64,000 nucleotides of DNA, taken from Platycnemis pennipes (lineage: Eukaryota; Arthropoda; Insecta; Odonata; Platycnemididae). The stretch spans positions 111,265,027 to 111,329,026 of the forward strand of contig OW121856.1 in NCBI GenBank assembly GCA_933228895.1, written 5' to 3'. The notes under the pieces were generated by a model. The model made no database searches. It saw only the letters and a list, made by a program, of their open reading frames with translations, and was not told the origin of the DNA. A program made the translations under genes and the position numbers. This document shows, piece after piece, positions 10,973 to 22,984 of this stretch (its first letter is position 1; every line of letters begins with the position of its first letter).

Positions 10973-11167
10973 ATCCACCAGCAAGGCGGCGGAGCAGTGC
11001 CCCAGCAAGGCGTTGCGTTTCCTCCGCAGCTGCACCAAGCCATGCTGTCGCCACTGCAAGCGATGGCTCCACAGGCGCAGCAAGGGGGGGGGCAGCAGCA
11101 AATGCACCATGCCCCTCCCCCACAGCAGCACCAGCAGCTGGCGTCCATCACCCAAATGGCCCAGCAG
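10973..11167 (+). CDS. Exon B of the Q/P-rich gene
   Basis: The acceptor is GGTGCAG and the donor CAG|GTGAGT is near consensus. It is 195 bases, 65 codons, phase 0 on both sides, so it can be skipped without changing frame. It encodes IHQQGGGAVPQQGVAFPPQL, then HQAML, further Gln/Ala, a Gly run, Gln/His/Pro, and ends LASITQMAQQ. A run of nine G at 11084-11092 encodes Gly-Gly-Gly and is prone to slippage or sequencing error; one base gained or lost would end the frame downstream. Confidence 0.88.
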
Positions 11168-11825
11168 GTGAGTGCCTTCTTGGATCGAATGGCGATCTCC
11201 CCATCCCTCCCCGTTAACGCAGAGTGGAGTAGCACATGCTCTGCCTGTGGAAATGTCAGTGGCGTTTAACGCCTAACTCTTGGTCAGTTACTCAATTCAT
11301 CATAAGCATGCTGTTTGAAACATGATGCTGAGGAAAAGTGTTGGAAAAAGTATGTCTTTTGATGTAATAATTAAAATTTTGAATTGAGTTTCTTGTGTAA
11401 GTATTTTTGCTTGACAATCTAGAATGTTTCAATGTAGTGGTGTGCCATTTTAATTTCTTGTGTTTATTTAAAGTGAAGTGCTATGAAAATGTTGGTTTCA
11501 GGTGTTACTTTATGGAATTTGCTTTCGTGCATAATGAATAATGATGATGTTAACCATGGCCGTAATAGTGTGAGATAAATAATTGTGGAAATACAAAGCT
11601 CATTCATTAGGCATAGTGCTATGAAGTGCTGAAGGGCATACACTGTTGTTAGCTGTTTGTCTCAATCAGTCTGCAGTAGAGATGGGTCGAGTAGCAAATT
11701 TCTCAAACTCGAATATCGAATTCGAATATTAAATCATAGCTTGAATGCCTCGAATACTGGAATTCCACATTGCATATTAAATATTCTACTAATGTATTTG
11801 ATGTCTGCATAAGTAAAATGGTATA

Positions 11826-13494
11826 CAGTTGAGCATCTTTAATCCGGCACAGTCAGGACCGATGTAATGCCTGATTAGGGGTTTTGCCAGACTAAGGGTC
11901 ATTCATGGTCTAGTTTTGACGTCCGGGATATTTTCATTGAAAGGAGTCAATTATTTATGACAAAATATATTCATTTGACATTTAATGAACGTAATTATTG
12001 AAAGAGTCACTGAGAATAATCAAAAAGAAATGGTTTCTTAACTTGCGAAGTTATTACTTAAAAGTAACATAGTTGCGCTCTGAGTGAAAATAACGGAAGC
12101 TAAGCATCGTGTGCATCATATTGCTGCACATTAAAAAGTGTAATGCTATTATTGGAAAAGGGTAGGTATATCAAATTTGATGTTTCTTATGATGTGTTTC
12201 GTGCAATATATTTTGTACCGTGCTTGATTTGTTATCAGCTGATTCAGCGCGATGTCAACACGTGGGTGTTGTCTGTACGGCCGCCCATCAATACGTCGCG
12301 GGCTACCGGACTGGATGATTCTTTAAAGATCATCATTAATGGTAGTCTTCCATCAACAATTTCAGGCCCTTCATCTTCATCCCCACTCAGATTTATTGTT
12401 ATTAATTACCATTTCGGTGATTTCATCATCGGTGAAATGTCTAGGGAGAGTATCGTGGTCACTAGCTATTATCCATTCATCTAAATGTGCCAATTCCATT
12501 TCCTTCAGTTCAGGGTTATGGATGCTGTTTGCACAGTGAATTAGCTCCATTATCATATGTTTATCCTCAGAAACATGAAAGTCTTTTAAATCTCCACTTA
12601 TTTCGTGTACATCACACCTCAAAGCAGGCCACAATTGAAACCACGCATGTTTTAGAACTGAGTGTGAATTATATACTATTCCATGCACTCGAAATTTCCC
12701 ACGTCACGTCTTATAGATTATAGCTGTTTCTGAAATGGTTTAGCCTGCTTCATTAGCATTGGCCAGAAATACTAACTAAGGCCTTCACTTTAATGCAATG
12801 ATACCACGTGATCTAAATCAACACTTATATCTTCTTTCATAGTTTTTCTCTCTGTTGTCCATTTCTTTGTTAACTTTAACTGTAACATTTTAAGGATTTT
12901 CTCTTTTCTGCTTCTTAATGTGTTATATCGTTATATTGTCGAAGATCCAACGGACAAATGTTTCGGACTAATACTTTACCAATCTGTGCATTGTTGCAAT
13001 GGTGTCAAGCTTTTTCACAACTTGCACTTCTTTTTCAATCGCTAACGTTTTGTATTGATGCTCACTCCTCTGCTGTTGCCACAACTGTATAGCTTAGACA
13101 TGATTAGTGAGAAACATAAGCAGATAACAAATAATTTTATCAAATTACGTCCAGTGGTCAATCAAAAATGCACGCACCATTCAAAGTGGCCGATCTGTAA
13201 ACTAGTCGTAGTCCATCTCGGCGATGTCTTTAATTTTGTATGTTTAGCTCAAATTGCAGAATTCCAGTGTACACGAAGTACCGAAATTAATATGTTTTAA
13301 TTATTCTGATTCTCGGAATGGGAAAATTAATGGTAAAAATGGAATGGGGTTATATCTTGGCAGGTTATGAAGCAATGATTCGGTAAAAAATGTTTCGGCA
13401 TTTTCGACAAAGTACAGGGTAGTTGGTCGTAGCAAAATTGCCGGATTATGGGTGTTCCCGGATTAGGGGTTCCCGGATTAAGGGTGCTCAACTG
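11826..13494 (-). mobile_element. Non-autonomous Tigger-like transposon, copy 2 (inside the hAT)
   Basis: The left end is CAGTTGAGCATCTTTAATCC and the right end ...GGATTAAGGGTGCTCAACTG. TA precedes it (11824-11825), while the right-hand copy is now TG. It is the same family as the element at 1277-2883 but in opposite orientation, and has the same internally deleted transposase. Its position within the hAT end shows that it inserted after the hAT. Confidence 0.82.
12377..13020 (-). pseudogene. Broken Tigger transposase remnant (copy 2)
   Basis: A minus-strand frame of about 100 residues (12377-12688) reads SVLKHAWFQLWPALR, then EISGDLKDF and NPELKEMELAHLDEW, matching the plus-strand remnant at about 2045-2330. 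Upstream on the minus strand (about 12720-13020) the DNA-binding half is present but full of stops. The junction between the two halves is the same as in copy 1, so the DDE core was already missing in their common source element. Confidence 0.68.
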
Positions 13495-13625
13495 TGCTCA
13501 ATAAAGTTAAAAAAATAATTCCTTTATTTTGAAATTTCAAATTTAATGAAATCAATAAAATCATATGCATCAATAATATAGTTTGAAACTTATTGCCTAC
13601 TACAGCTCTTTATTTAAGAATGCAA

Positions 13626-15520
13626 TCATCCTCGTACGTTCATTATCTTATCTGCTTTTTTCTTGTCACAAATTAAACATGAGGTGATGAAGAGTCGCTC
13701 AGAAAAAACTGTTTTTGGCGGAGTGAGTAAATACTTTGAAGATAATTCCTTCAAGTGAGGATACAGACTGTTCATTTTACAGTAATTAAAGATGTTTTCA
13801 CTTCGAATTTCTTCCTCTGGAGTTTTAAGATTCTTTCTGCTAGTACCTGGTGCAGTTAGCATTAATTTGGAATAAAGTCCCCACATTGTGTGTTCATGCT
13901 TTACATCGGCTTTCTTCAGTTGCACTTTTGCTATCTCTTTGTTTTGGGTAACATTGGCCAGATAATCCTGTCATCTCCAAAGCCCATTTATTCTTCATCA
14001 TTTCAACACTATTTGAATCTTGGAAAATATTGATTTTGAATCGTGGATCAAGAATTATGGGCAATGTGTGTAACTGCTCTATTCCAAAAATTCATACTGA
14101 CTTTTGATGGAAAACAGCAAATCGTTGGCAAAGCCTTGCAGATGACTATGTGGAAACTTATTAGTTTCAAGGAAATTAATGGTGCTATTCACAAGAGGGA
14201 TGACTTCAGAAACTGTCACTCTACTTCCACTAGCAACAAATGTTGCTCTTTCAAAAACACCCACAACATCAATCAATTGCTCGATAGCCCCATTTGTGGT
14301 GGTTATTTATACTCAAAACTCAGGTTAGAGGCAGCTAATGCTTGCTTCTGCTCCAGAAGACGCCTCATCATTTGAAAAAGGGAGTTCCACCTTGTGGGTT
14401 CATCCTGGATGAGCTTATGCTCTCTAACATTCAGCTGTACTTGGGCCAATTTCACTTGTTTCGTTGCTTTAGTGGAATTCTTGAAGTGACCCACAATTCT
14501 GCGATATTTTGTTGCGAGATCTTTCACCATTGGTTTGCTGAGGATGCCGTCTTTAATCACTAGTTGAAGAGTGTGAGCTAAGCAGAAAATATGATCAACT
14601 GGACTCCCTTCGAGTGCAGAAATGATGTTCATCCCATTATCTTGGACAATGCATGCAATTTTGTCAGTCAAACCCCATTCTTCAAGAGTTTTGTGATGAA
14701 GTTGCAAATATTCAGTCTAGAGTGTAAGCTCTGGAGTGAAAGAAAAATGACACACATTCTAAGCATACATGATGATGAGCATGATATGAATCCAAAAAAT
14801 GAGCTTTCAAACTCATGTAGTCATCGGTGGCTGTTGACGTCCACATGTCTATTGTGAGAGCAGCGTATTTAGCTTCAGACAACAATTTTTTTGTTTTTTC
14901 TTTGTTTCCTCATACAAATCCTGGATAACTTTGTTTGCATAATATTTTCATGGCGGAATAGTGTATCTTGATTCTAAGTAACCGATCAGTTTACAGAAAC
15001 CTTTATTTTCCACTACTGATATGGGTTGATTGTCAAGACAAATCATTTCTCTAATCGATCTTGTAATAACTGAACTCTTTTTCTCACCAGACTTAAAACT
15101 CTGAGTTTAATCAATAAAACTCTTCGGAGTAGGTTGAGCTCTGTGAATAATTGATTTTATTTTTGTAGAAGGAGCCTTGAATTGCATGTGGGAACTTGAG
15201 GGGGATGGTGAAATTGAATTCATGAACTATCTGAGGAATCAATGGCAGCATCATCAGAATCAGTTGAACTGTGTGAAAATCATAGATTGGCAATTGGATT
15301 GGGAAGAGAACTTGAAGTTTCAGTGTCATCAACATCATCAATTTCCACTTCTAAATCTTCTTACATTGTGTGGACGTGAAAGAGGAATACTTTTCTCAAT
15401 TTTCCAAAAATTAGCATGTTTTTTCTTTAGATGAGCCCATAAAGGAGAAATTGCATGGGATTTTCCTCCCCTCGACATTTTGCAATCAAAATGGTTGCAC
15501 ACAGCAAATTTGTTGTCCAT
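13626..15520 (-). pseudogene. hAT transposase, degraded (BED finger to hATC domain)
   Basis: The N-terminal frame (15520-15338) has a BED-like zinc finger: C-x4-C spacing in VCNHFDC and a WAHLKKKH His pair. The middle block (14707-14303) has CIVQDNGMNIISALEG and HIFCLAHTLQLV, the catalytic D and C-x2-H region of hAT RNase H-like cores, followed by TRWNSLFQMMRRLLEQK. The C-terminal block (13925-13626) has YPHLKELSSKYLLTPP and FSERLF, the hATC dimerisation domain. The blocks lie in different frames and are separated by stops, so it is dead. Confidence 0.85.
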
Positions 15521-17798
15521 TTCTAATAACAGAAAATGGCGCCATATACTTGGTTAACTATTTGACATCGTGACTCGCAAACTGCGTGTAAATGTAATTT
15601 ATTACTAATTATGGTAGGTGTATTGAATGCTTTTAAATTGTATTTTTTTATAAGTAATTGCAGCAGGTGTCGTATACTTTTGAGTTGAGTTTAGAAACTC
15701 TTACATAAAATTCAAAAACTACTCTTGCAGGTACTCCAGATTTGGAAGAAAAGTTGCTGTTATAAAATAAATTATGAACATATATTAAGTAGAGCAATAT
15801 TCTTAATGAAACTCTTATGGAGTGGCAACCATTGTCAATGTATACAAACGTTCTACAACTTTGCATTATGGCAGGTATTCTCGTGTTATTTATGGTGAAA
15901 AGATACTTTTCTTACTCCTATAAATTTGATGGCATGTCATTTGTTGAAACTGTTGTCTTTTAACCATAATTAATGTGGCAAACCCTATCATTATACAAAA
16001 TTTAGCACATCAACACCACAGAAACATACCTTGGAACAAACTTCCTTCAACGTAGCTAGACGATTATTGCAGACTGGATTATTTTAGCAGAGTGAATTCA
16101 TGGGTGATGATGATGTGGTAGAAGCAATACCTCATTAACGAAGAAAATCAACACAATAAAAATTAGCTAGATGCTACGGTAAGCAATTCACTAACGGTAG
16201 ACAGAACGGTATCTCTTCCCTGCAAATTTATTGTAGTTCTTCAACATGCATAACAGCGCAATACATGCTGTCATGGTCCAGAGTCCTCTGAATGACATTA
16301 CTCAACACTACTCCCTCACCAGGTCACTTTATATTTACTTTTTGGCAATCCAAAGGACTTTTTTATGGTCCAGAGTTATCTACGTAGTCGCAGAGTTAAC
16401 AACCAAGAGACTTCATATGGTATGGGTGCCCAATGGTGTATGGTGCAATATTCAAAAGTAATCGAGGTATTCGAGGTTGTTTATTTAGCATCCCTATTTG
16501 AGATCTCGAATATTTTCCACTATTTGAGGTATTCAAGTATTCGTGGACACTATTTGCACATCCCAAGTCTGCTGGTATCTTCGTGCATGCAACCAAGTTA
16601 GTTTTGGTATCCATTTTGGCAGTTTACAAGAACTTGGATCTTGATATGGTTTAAAGGCTATCTGGTTCCGGTGGGACCACTTGTAATGCTTCCCAAGGAA
16701 ATGCATGTGATGCTTTGAGTTGATGCACTCTCAGTGACTAATTATGATGATGCAATGACCAAAGAGCGCATTTTGTATGTACTCTCTGCTCAGGAAGTGT
16801 GTAGACTCTAGTTTGAGGCTTTTTGTCTCAAAAATGGAAGAAGCGATCTACAGAGTTTATCAGTGTGGATAATTTTGGCCTATATTTAACCTACAGGGAA
16901 CGTCAATTTTTTAAAAGTGACTTCCAGGCATGTTATTGCGGTGAGAATGAAAAATGTCCTCATTTTTTGAAAGTCACGGAGTGTATCTTGACAGTTTGTT
17001 ATAACAGAATAAAATGCACAAATGAAAGCGAATTTCGATCGAATATGAGTTGTACTTTTTTCATGATGTCATTGGGGTTTCAAATGTTTTACTTCATTCG
17101 TTTATGTTAATCTGTCCATTTTACGAAAACAGCTGTTCCCTGCATGTGACTTGAAGTTACGCGACAATTGACGTATCACCAAGAACAGCATCACATTTAT
17201 CCAGTTGATAAGTGTAAGTTGGTTTTGATATTGTAGATGTTCTGCTTCACTCACAATTGTCCTGGGATTGACGGTGATATGTTTCCCATGACATGAAATT
17301 AGGTGAAATAAGTTTTCAGCCTACTTGTTGGCTCTGTGCTGAGGGCATAGCACACTCTGTGGAACTAACATTTATGTTTCACTCTGCATTAGATGACCTG
17401 ACCACTAATGAGCTCATTTGACAAGTTTTTATTTGTGTGGTTGGAATTTATGCCTGCATATGTCTGAATTTATTTTTGTTAAGGCTTTTTTCAACTTAAT
17501 TCTATAGAGGTTGCTACTCATGAATGTTGTATGCCACTTGGTAGTACCATGATTGACCACGTTTGCTTGTTTAACAATTGGCCATTTGGCTGTCACTGGC
17601 ATAAGTGTGTGCATGAACCAGCCTCCTTTACCCCAGGTGCCATATGCCAGTTTCTGGCCTAGCAGTAAAGTGTGACCCATGAGGCCCCCAGAGGTGGTGA
17701 TCTCGAAGCACGCCTCCCCCCCAATCATTGGTCCCCCTCGTTGCGCAGATCAGCATAATCTGGACTGTGTGTGTGTGTGTTTGCCCCTGCATTTGTAG

Positions 17799-18056
17799 AC
17801 CGTGCAGGGAACGCTGCTCGTGTCGTCTGGGCAAATGGTCTTCACGCAAGCCCCCGTTAGCTCCCCCCAGCACCACCAGGGGCAGCACCAGCAGGGCGTT
17901 CCCCCGCCCTCTCAGCAGGCACCGCCCGGCAGCCAGCAGCAGCCGCAGCCCTGTCTGTCGCAGACCCCTCCTCCCCCTCCACTGCCCCCCCCGCCCACCA
18001 ACCAGCAGCCGCCGCCATCGGGCCACCTGCAGCCGCAACACTTGCCCACATTCCAG
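17799..18056 (+). CDS. Exon C of the Q/P-rich gene
   Basis: The acceptor is CATTTGTAG, preceded by a GT repeat, and the donor is CAG|GTATGC. It is 258 bases, 86 codons, phase 0 on both sides. It encodes TVQGTLLVSSGQMVFTQAPV, then a Ser/Pro/Gln/His-rich stretch with CLSQTPPPPPLPPPPTNQQ and ends LQPQHLPTFQ. The TLLVSSGQMVF segment is one of the few hydrophobic, non-repetitive segments in the protein and is likely to be conserved. Open frames on the opposite strand here are Ala/Gly/Leu-rich mirrors of the CAG/CCN repeats. Confidence 0.88.
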
Positions 18057-19575
18057 GTATGCGTGCCCCACCACTCTCTCCCTCTCCAACCACAGAAGGC
18101 TTGTTTGTCGTTCCAGGTGCGAGTGCCAATCCACCTTGAGTGGGAAAGTGCGGTACGTGGAATGGGAGGGGAAGAGGTAGGGGAGGAATTTGAGGAAGGC
18201 AGAATGGCTTGGTGGAAGGAGACCACGTTATGGTGCAAATTGGTTGTGAGAAGCCATGAGAAATGGAATTTGCCTTGCTATGCGAAAGGCATTTGAAGTA
18301 GCTGCCCTCGAGACAAAACCAGAGGCCCTGCAAAGCTATTAATGTATTCGACCGAGTATTTATGGTGATGAGTACTTGAGTGGCCTCAAGGAAGTGTATT
18401 ATGCCTTCGGCTATTCTTGCGTATAAAACATTTTATCAAAAGCAAAATTCTTCCCTTCTCATGATGTTTTGCTCTATGGTGATGTGACAGATTGCAGCAG
18501 ACTACGATACATTTTAATGTGCAGGTGCTAAGAGACAATGGGATGCAGAGGGTTGCTATCAAAGGTAGTTTGCATGGCGAGCGAGGTGAGAAAAGGCATT
18601 AAGGGTTGAGCAAAGAGGGGTGGGAAGTATGTGAACGTGAGGAAGTGTCCGGACGGAGTTGGTAGGTGAATGGAATACCTAGAAGAGTACCCCCATCAAA
18701 ACCAATTGGTAGGAGACACTTAGATGGTCACCAAGCTCTGTCGTGAATTTCTTTTGACTCTAGCTGCACAAGTCAGTATTTACGTGAGGGAAAATTACTT
18801 TGGTGTTTACACACAGTCAAAATGTAGAAATGCTTGAAAGGCATTATTATGGCTAAATTTGATCCACTTCCCTGAAGTTTAAGGATTGTTGTATGTTTCC
18901 ATTACTTATAAACCTTAATCAATGACAGAAATCACCTGAAAAATGTACCTCTCATAAATTCCTCATCAGTGTGTGTCATTTTCCCACAGATAACTGCGAT
19001 TATCATTGCACCCTGACTCTGTGGCCCATGGCAACTGCATTATAATGTTATAATGGATATCAAAGTTAAAATTCATCCCTAAAATGTACCATAGGTAAGA
19101 AGTCATCTTTGCATCGGTATCATTCACACTAGTATTTGCAGGTTGGAATGATAACTAGCAGAAAAGAAGTTGGCATATTGTTTTTCCTGTCTTGCGTAAT
19201 GAGACTACCTCAAGTGTTGTTACTTCCATTATGAATGTGCAATGGCCTGAACGATGGATGGTTGGAGCAGTAGCCTCATCTGGTCACTTGACTTCGAGGA
19301 TGAGTTTAGATAAAGCCAGTGGCAGGTTGTTTCAGGCCAATATATTACATGTGATGAATGCAGCGTGATGCCCTTTACTCTCTCTCGTGTCCTAACTTGG
19401 CCGCTTGCTGATTAAGGTGTGTTCTTTGTGTGAGGAACATTTGTAACCATCTCAGTGATTGTGAAAGAACAGGGCACTTTGATGACTGTTGATGTCCATG
19501 CAGTGACTCCTTGCTAGCACACTAGAACCTTCCTTGGGCTGTTCTGAGTTCATGCATTGTGCCACAGCGTCAGTA

Positions 19576-19745
19576 ATGGTTGATTTCAGGTACACAAAGA
19601 AGTGAATTATTTACATTGTTGAGTGGCCTGAGCAAAAGCCCTCAATGACCACTGCTTTGATGGTTGATTTCAGGTACACAAAGAAGTGAATTATTTACAT
19701 TGTTGAGTGGCCTGAGCAAAAGCCCTCAATGACCACTGCTTTGAT
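19576..19745. repeat. Perfect 84-bp tandem duplication
   Basis: Two adjacent copies of an 84-base unit (ATGGTTGATTTCAGG... to ...CCACTGCTTTG) are identical by eye over their full length. Each unit contains TTGATTTCAGG, an acceptor-like sequence. The absence of any difference implies a recent duplication or an assembly artefact. Confidence 0.92.
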
Positions 19746-20080
19746 TTTGCTCTGCCCTTGGTTTAAAAATTACAGCCCTTTCAAGGATATGCCTGTTTTC
19801 TGGAAAAAAAATAACCTTTCACAACGCCCACTTCTGGCTAAGGCACTTTGGGGCAAAAAAAAATTAGATTAAAAATGGCCCAGGTTTAGATGATGCACCC
19901 GATACTAATGCTAAGGGTTCTATTGGAGAAAACCATTAGTAATGATTTTCATAACGTATTTATTGCATTTCAGGGTATTTTCAAGATTCTGTCATCACAT
20001 GTTGAGGAATGCTTACATTGAGTGTTGGTGATATAAACTGACTCCTTTATGACTTTCGTGCTTTTAAGTCCTTGACTGCT

Positions 20081-20218
20081 CCTTGAGAACACAAAGTTTG
20101 CAGTATACCTAATTTAAACCCTATTTTAATGTCTACATCTGGTCTACGTCTGTTATATACCAGATATAGACATTAAAATGGGTTTAATTAAGTATACTGC
20201 AAACTTAGTGCCCTCAGG
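20081..20218. repeat. Inverted repeat (about 60-bp arms, 17-base spacer)
   Basis: The left arm 20081-20142 (AGTTTGCAGTATACCT...TCTACATCTGG) and right arm 20160-20218 (CCAGATATAGACATTAAAAT...) are complementary with a few mismatches and small indels. It could be a small MITE or a foldback. No target duplication is evident. Confidence 0.8.
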
Positions 20219-22162
20219 GCTTGGACGAAAGACTTTTTCAGCAAATTTTCCCAAAACACTGACTTGTCTGAGGGAATTTTCCTCTAGTTCTTGAGAAAAT
20301 TGAAAAATGTTACTTTTATTGGAATATGGAGGAGACATCAATTATATGTATACTTTCATTTTTGGTGAATTTCGCACTGAATTTATGTCATCATGGCTCA
20401 GAAGAACGGTGTTGACCGAAGTCTCTTCTAGTAGTTGTGTATTGTGGTATGTATTATGCTTTTAGATTGGAGTGATTCCTTTTTTTGTGGCTTTCAGCTA
20501 AGCATATGATTTGTGCTGTACTGATTTATGCATTTTTTGGCTTGCTAACAGAATTGCATTAACCTTGGTTAATGTACGTCCATAACAGAAGTGCATGGTA
20601 ACAGTTAATGTGATAGTGTCAGTATGGTATTTCTTGGCCCAATACAGCGGCCTTCCACGCTCATTGAATGCCATGAATGGTAATTTTGAGGTGCAAATGC
20701 AGGCTCATGTGAATAGTGTCTCAGAAAGAAGTTAACTAATTTGCACATTTGGTGTTGCCCTATCGTGCCTCACTGTGGAACAATGAGTAAATTGGTGAAC
20801 AACTACTCCCTCAGCAGTATCTCGACAAATGCTTTTTGGGGAACTTCTGTCCAATACCCATGCTGTGTCTTGCACCATTTGATGTGTGATGATTCGGATG
20901 TCCCACCGGCTCACTCTGAATGGCTCTAATTGGGAAAGCTATGGATTTTGTTGGGAATCTCAGCGAGTATTCTCTCTAAAATCTGGAAAGTGAGATGTGC
21001 AGCTCTGAACAGTTGACTGATGCTGTGTCTTCTGCAAAGTTGGATGGGCTTCCTCCTCATCTTCTGGGGAACCTGGTTTGGCACCATTACGGCTGACCAC
21101 CTTGCTCTTTGGCACTTCTCCGGCTCATTCTTTCATCTCCCTGATATTTGACTCTCAGCAGCGCAATGGCATCTTACCTGCTGTTGGTGCACCAGTTAAT
21201 TATAAGTAGGGGACAAGTCGCGGTTTCAACGACAAGACGAAAAGACAAGACGGTGTTTCAACGCGACTTGGTCGCTTGCGAAGGAGGTCCCTCTATCTAT
21301 TCGTATGTTAAAAGTCTCCTCCCTCTCGGCTTCTAGGAGGAGAGGTTAGAGCCGGCGGAAGTGACGCATTTTTCATGAGAAAGTTTCTGCTTGCGTAGTT
21401 GACAGTCTTCTAGTAGAATTCTATGGTGATTTTTTCGAAGCGTATTCTGTAAAGCAATGCGCAGTGGAGATAGACGCTCGAAGTCACGCAAAATGTCTCG
21501 CTGTCTGTGGGATCCTCACAATTTCTGGCAGTTGCCTGGCTAGTTGTGTGCTAATAACCTGAAGAGCATATGTCCCAAATTATCAGTACCATCGTGTATG
21601 ACTTACGTTGATAGTAAATTGTATGTATGTTGCCTGTTTGTGCAGAAGTACTGTGCCTTGTACTGTTGTAGCATATTACACATAATTATTGATTAAATCA
21701 CCTGTGCACCTTCAAAAGTCAACTAATTTTGTCTCTCTGACGAGGACTTTATCTGTATGCATGTTAAATACTCTGAAAGGTAAATAAATTACAAAGCTTG
21801 CCGGATACTGCGTTCCGTATTAGTGGTAAATGTAAAAACGCGACGGATCAATTTTTTCACTTATGTGAATAACAATACAATCGCATACCTTTATCAATCT
21901 GGACATTGTAGATTGCGCCAATCCATGAAAATCGCCGGAGACAATCTGAAGCAAGAGGCGAAGGTATGGGAGTACTTGTGAATGCATTTCAAATCTATGA
22001 ACCAGACGTAACTTTTCATTTGAATCGCTATAATGTTGTCATCTTTACAGTGTGGTATTTATTTAACAAGGGGAGTGTCCGAGTTTCGGGTCTAGGATTT
22101 TGACGAAATTTGCCAGGCAGGTAGTGCTTGATTAGTTATTTACGAATCACCCCACATATAGG

Positions 22163-22854
22163 GTTATATATCCAGTAACTTCGACAAAAAACGAGTTTGA
22201 AATATTTTATTGCCAATATAAAGCTAATAATTAGCAATGTTTAAACAGTGCAGTTTGGGTTAGGGGTAAAGTACTCGCATCACAATGTCAACGTCTCTTT
22301 TTTCTTTATTCTTAAAGTTCTTTTTTCTCTTGCGATTAGTTTTTCCAAAAAAGCACAGCGCTGGAAAATCACTGCACCAGACTAATTAGAACAAATGTTG
22401 TACGTACGTCGGGACTGCATTGTCAAAGATACGGAAATTAAAAATCACGATCACACTTCATGCTCTTCCGTTAATTTTGTACACAAAAACCGACACGGCA
22501 TGCGGACGTATTTCCGCCACGTACTAATTACGTGATTTAGGTAAATAACGTAATTGACTGTTTCACGTACTAATTACGTAATTTTAGCAAATTACGTAAG
22601 ACGTACGTAAAATAGTTAAAATGCATTCCGGGTAAACACATAAAAAATATGTAAAACCAGGGATAGTCGTACAACGAAACTGCGATGAAAAAAAAACTAA
22701 TGCCGGAGAGTCTCGAACCAGAAACGTTGTTGATGTGATGCGAGTACTTTACCCCTATCCCAAACTGCACTGTTAAAACATTGCTAATTATTAGCTTTAT
22801 ATTGGCAATAAAATATTTCAAACTTTTTTTGTCGAAGTTACTGGATATATAACT
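22163..22854. repeat. Foldback element with about 130-bp arms
   Basis: The left arm 22163-22292 and right arm 22725-22854 are inverted copies with few differences; the outer ends are GTTATATATCCAGTAACTTC and its inverse, and the inner parts include GGGGTAAAGTACTCGCATCA. The spacer of about 430 bases has many ACGTAATTA motifs and no coding domain. A tRNA-like block overlaps the inner part of the right arm on the minus strand. It may be a SINE-derived or MITE foldback. Confidence 0.82.
22700..22775 (-). ncRNA. tRNA-like (Pol III A/B-box) sequence, possibly SINE-derived
   Basis: On the minus strand, ATAGGGGTAAAGTACTCG resembles a tRNA D-arm/A box, and GGTTCGAGACT about 30 bases downstream fits the B-box consensus GGTTCRANNCY. 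The acceptor and T stems do not pair well, so this is not a functional tRNA; a tRNA-derived SINE head or pseudo-tRNA is more likely. The A-box part is repeated in the opposite foldback arm (about 22258-22280), but the B box is not evident there. Confidence 0.35.
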
Positions 22855-22872
22855 ACTTATGTATGATTAGAA

Positions 22873-22901
22873 TTAACGTGCAAACGTTAATTGCACGTTA
22901 A
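22873..22901. repeat. Short palindrome
   Basis: The arms TTAACGTGCAA and TTGCACGTTAA are perfect over 11 bases with a 7-base loop. It sits between the foldback and the Harbinger fragment and may mark an element boundary. Confidence 0.7.
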
Positions 22902-22984
22902 CACTAACCATGCAATGTATTCACTAGCATTGAGCTCCACATTACCGCTGCATAAGTCGTTTTCAATAAAATCCCACTTACCTG

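Larger units (their letters stand above)
11677..16566 (-). mobile_element. hAT transposon with BED-type transposase, carrying a nested Tigger
   Basis: Near-identical 8-bp direct repeats flank the element: GTCTGCAG (11669-11676) and GTCTGCTG (16567-16574). The ends TAGAGATG... and ...CATCCCAA are imperfect inverted repeats, and both ends are rich in TCGAATA-type motifs, as in many hAT elements. A degraded minus-strand hAT transposase runs from about 15520 to 13626. Without the nested Tigger (11826-13494) the element is about 3.2 kb, a normal hAT length. Exact termini could be off by one or two bases. Confidence 0.75.
11168..17798 (+). other. Intron B-C
   Basis: About 6.6 kb. Most of it is a hAT element (11677-16566) with a nested Tigger. 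The parts outside it (11168-11676 and 16575-17798) show no recognisable feature except a GT microsatellite at about 17766-17781, just before the exon C acceptor. Confidence 0.7.

Noticed and set aside
12143..12723. Plus-strand open frames of 66 to 113 codons
   Set aside because: They are antisense to the Tigger transposase remnant on the minus strand.
17628..18333. Several minus-strand open frames over exon C
   Set aside because: Low-complexity shadows of the exon C repeats without splice support.
22700..22775. Functional tRNA gene
   Set aside because: A- and B-box-like sequences are present, but acceptor and T stems do not pair.
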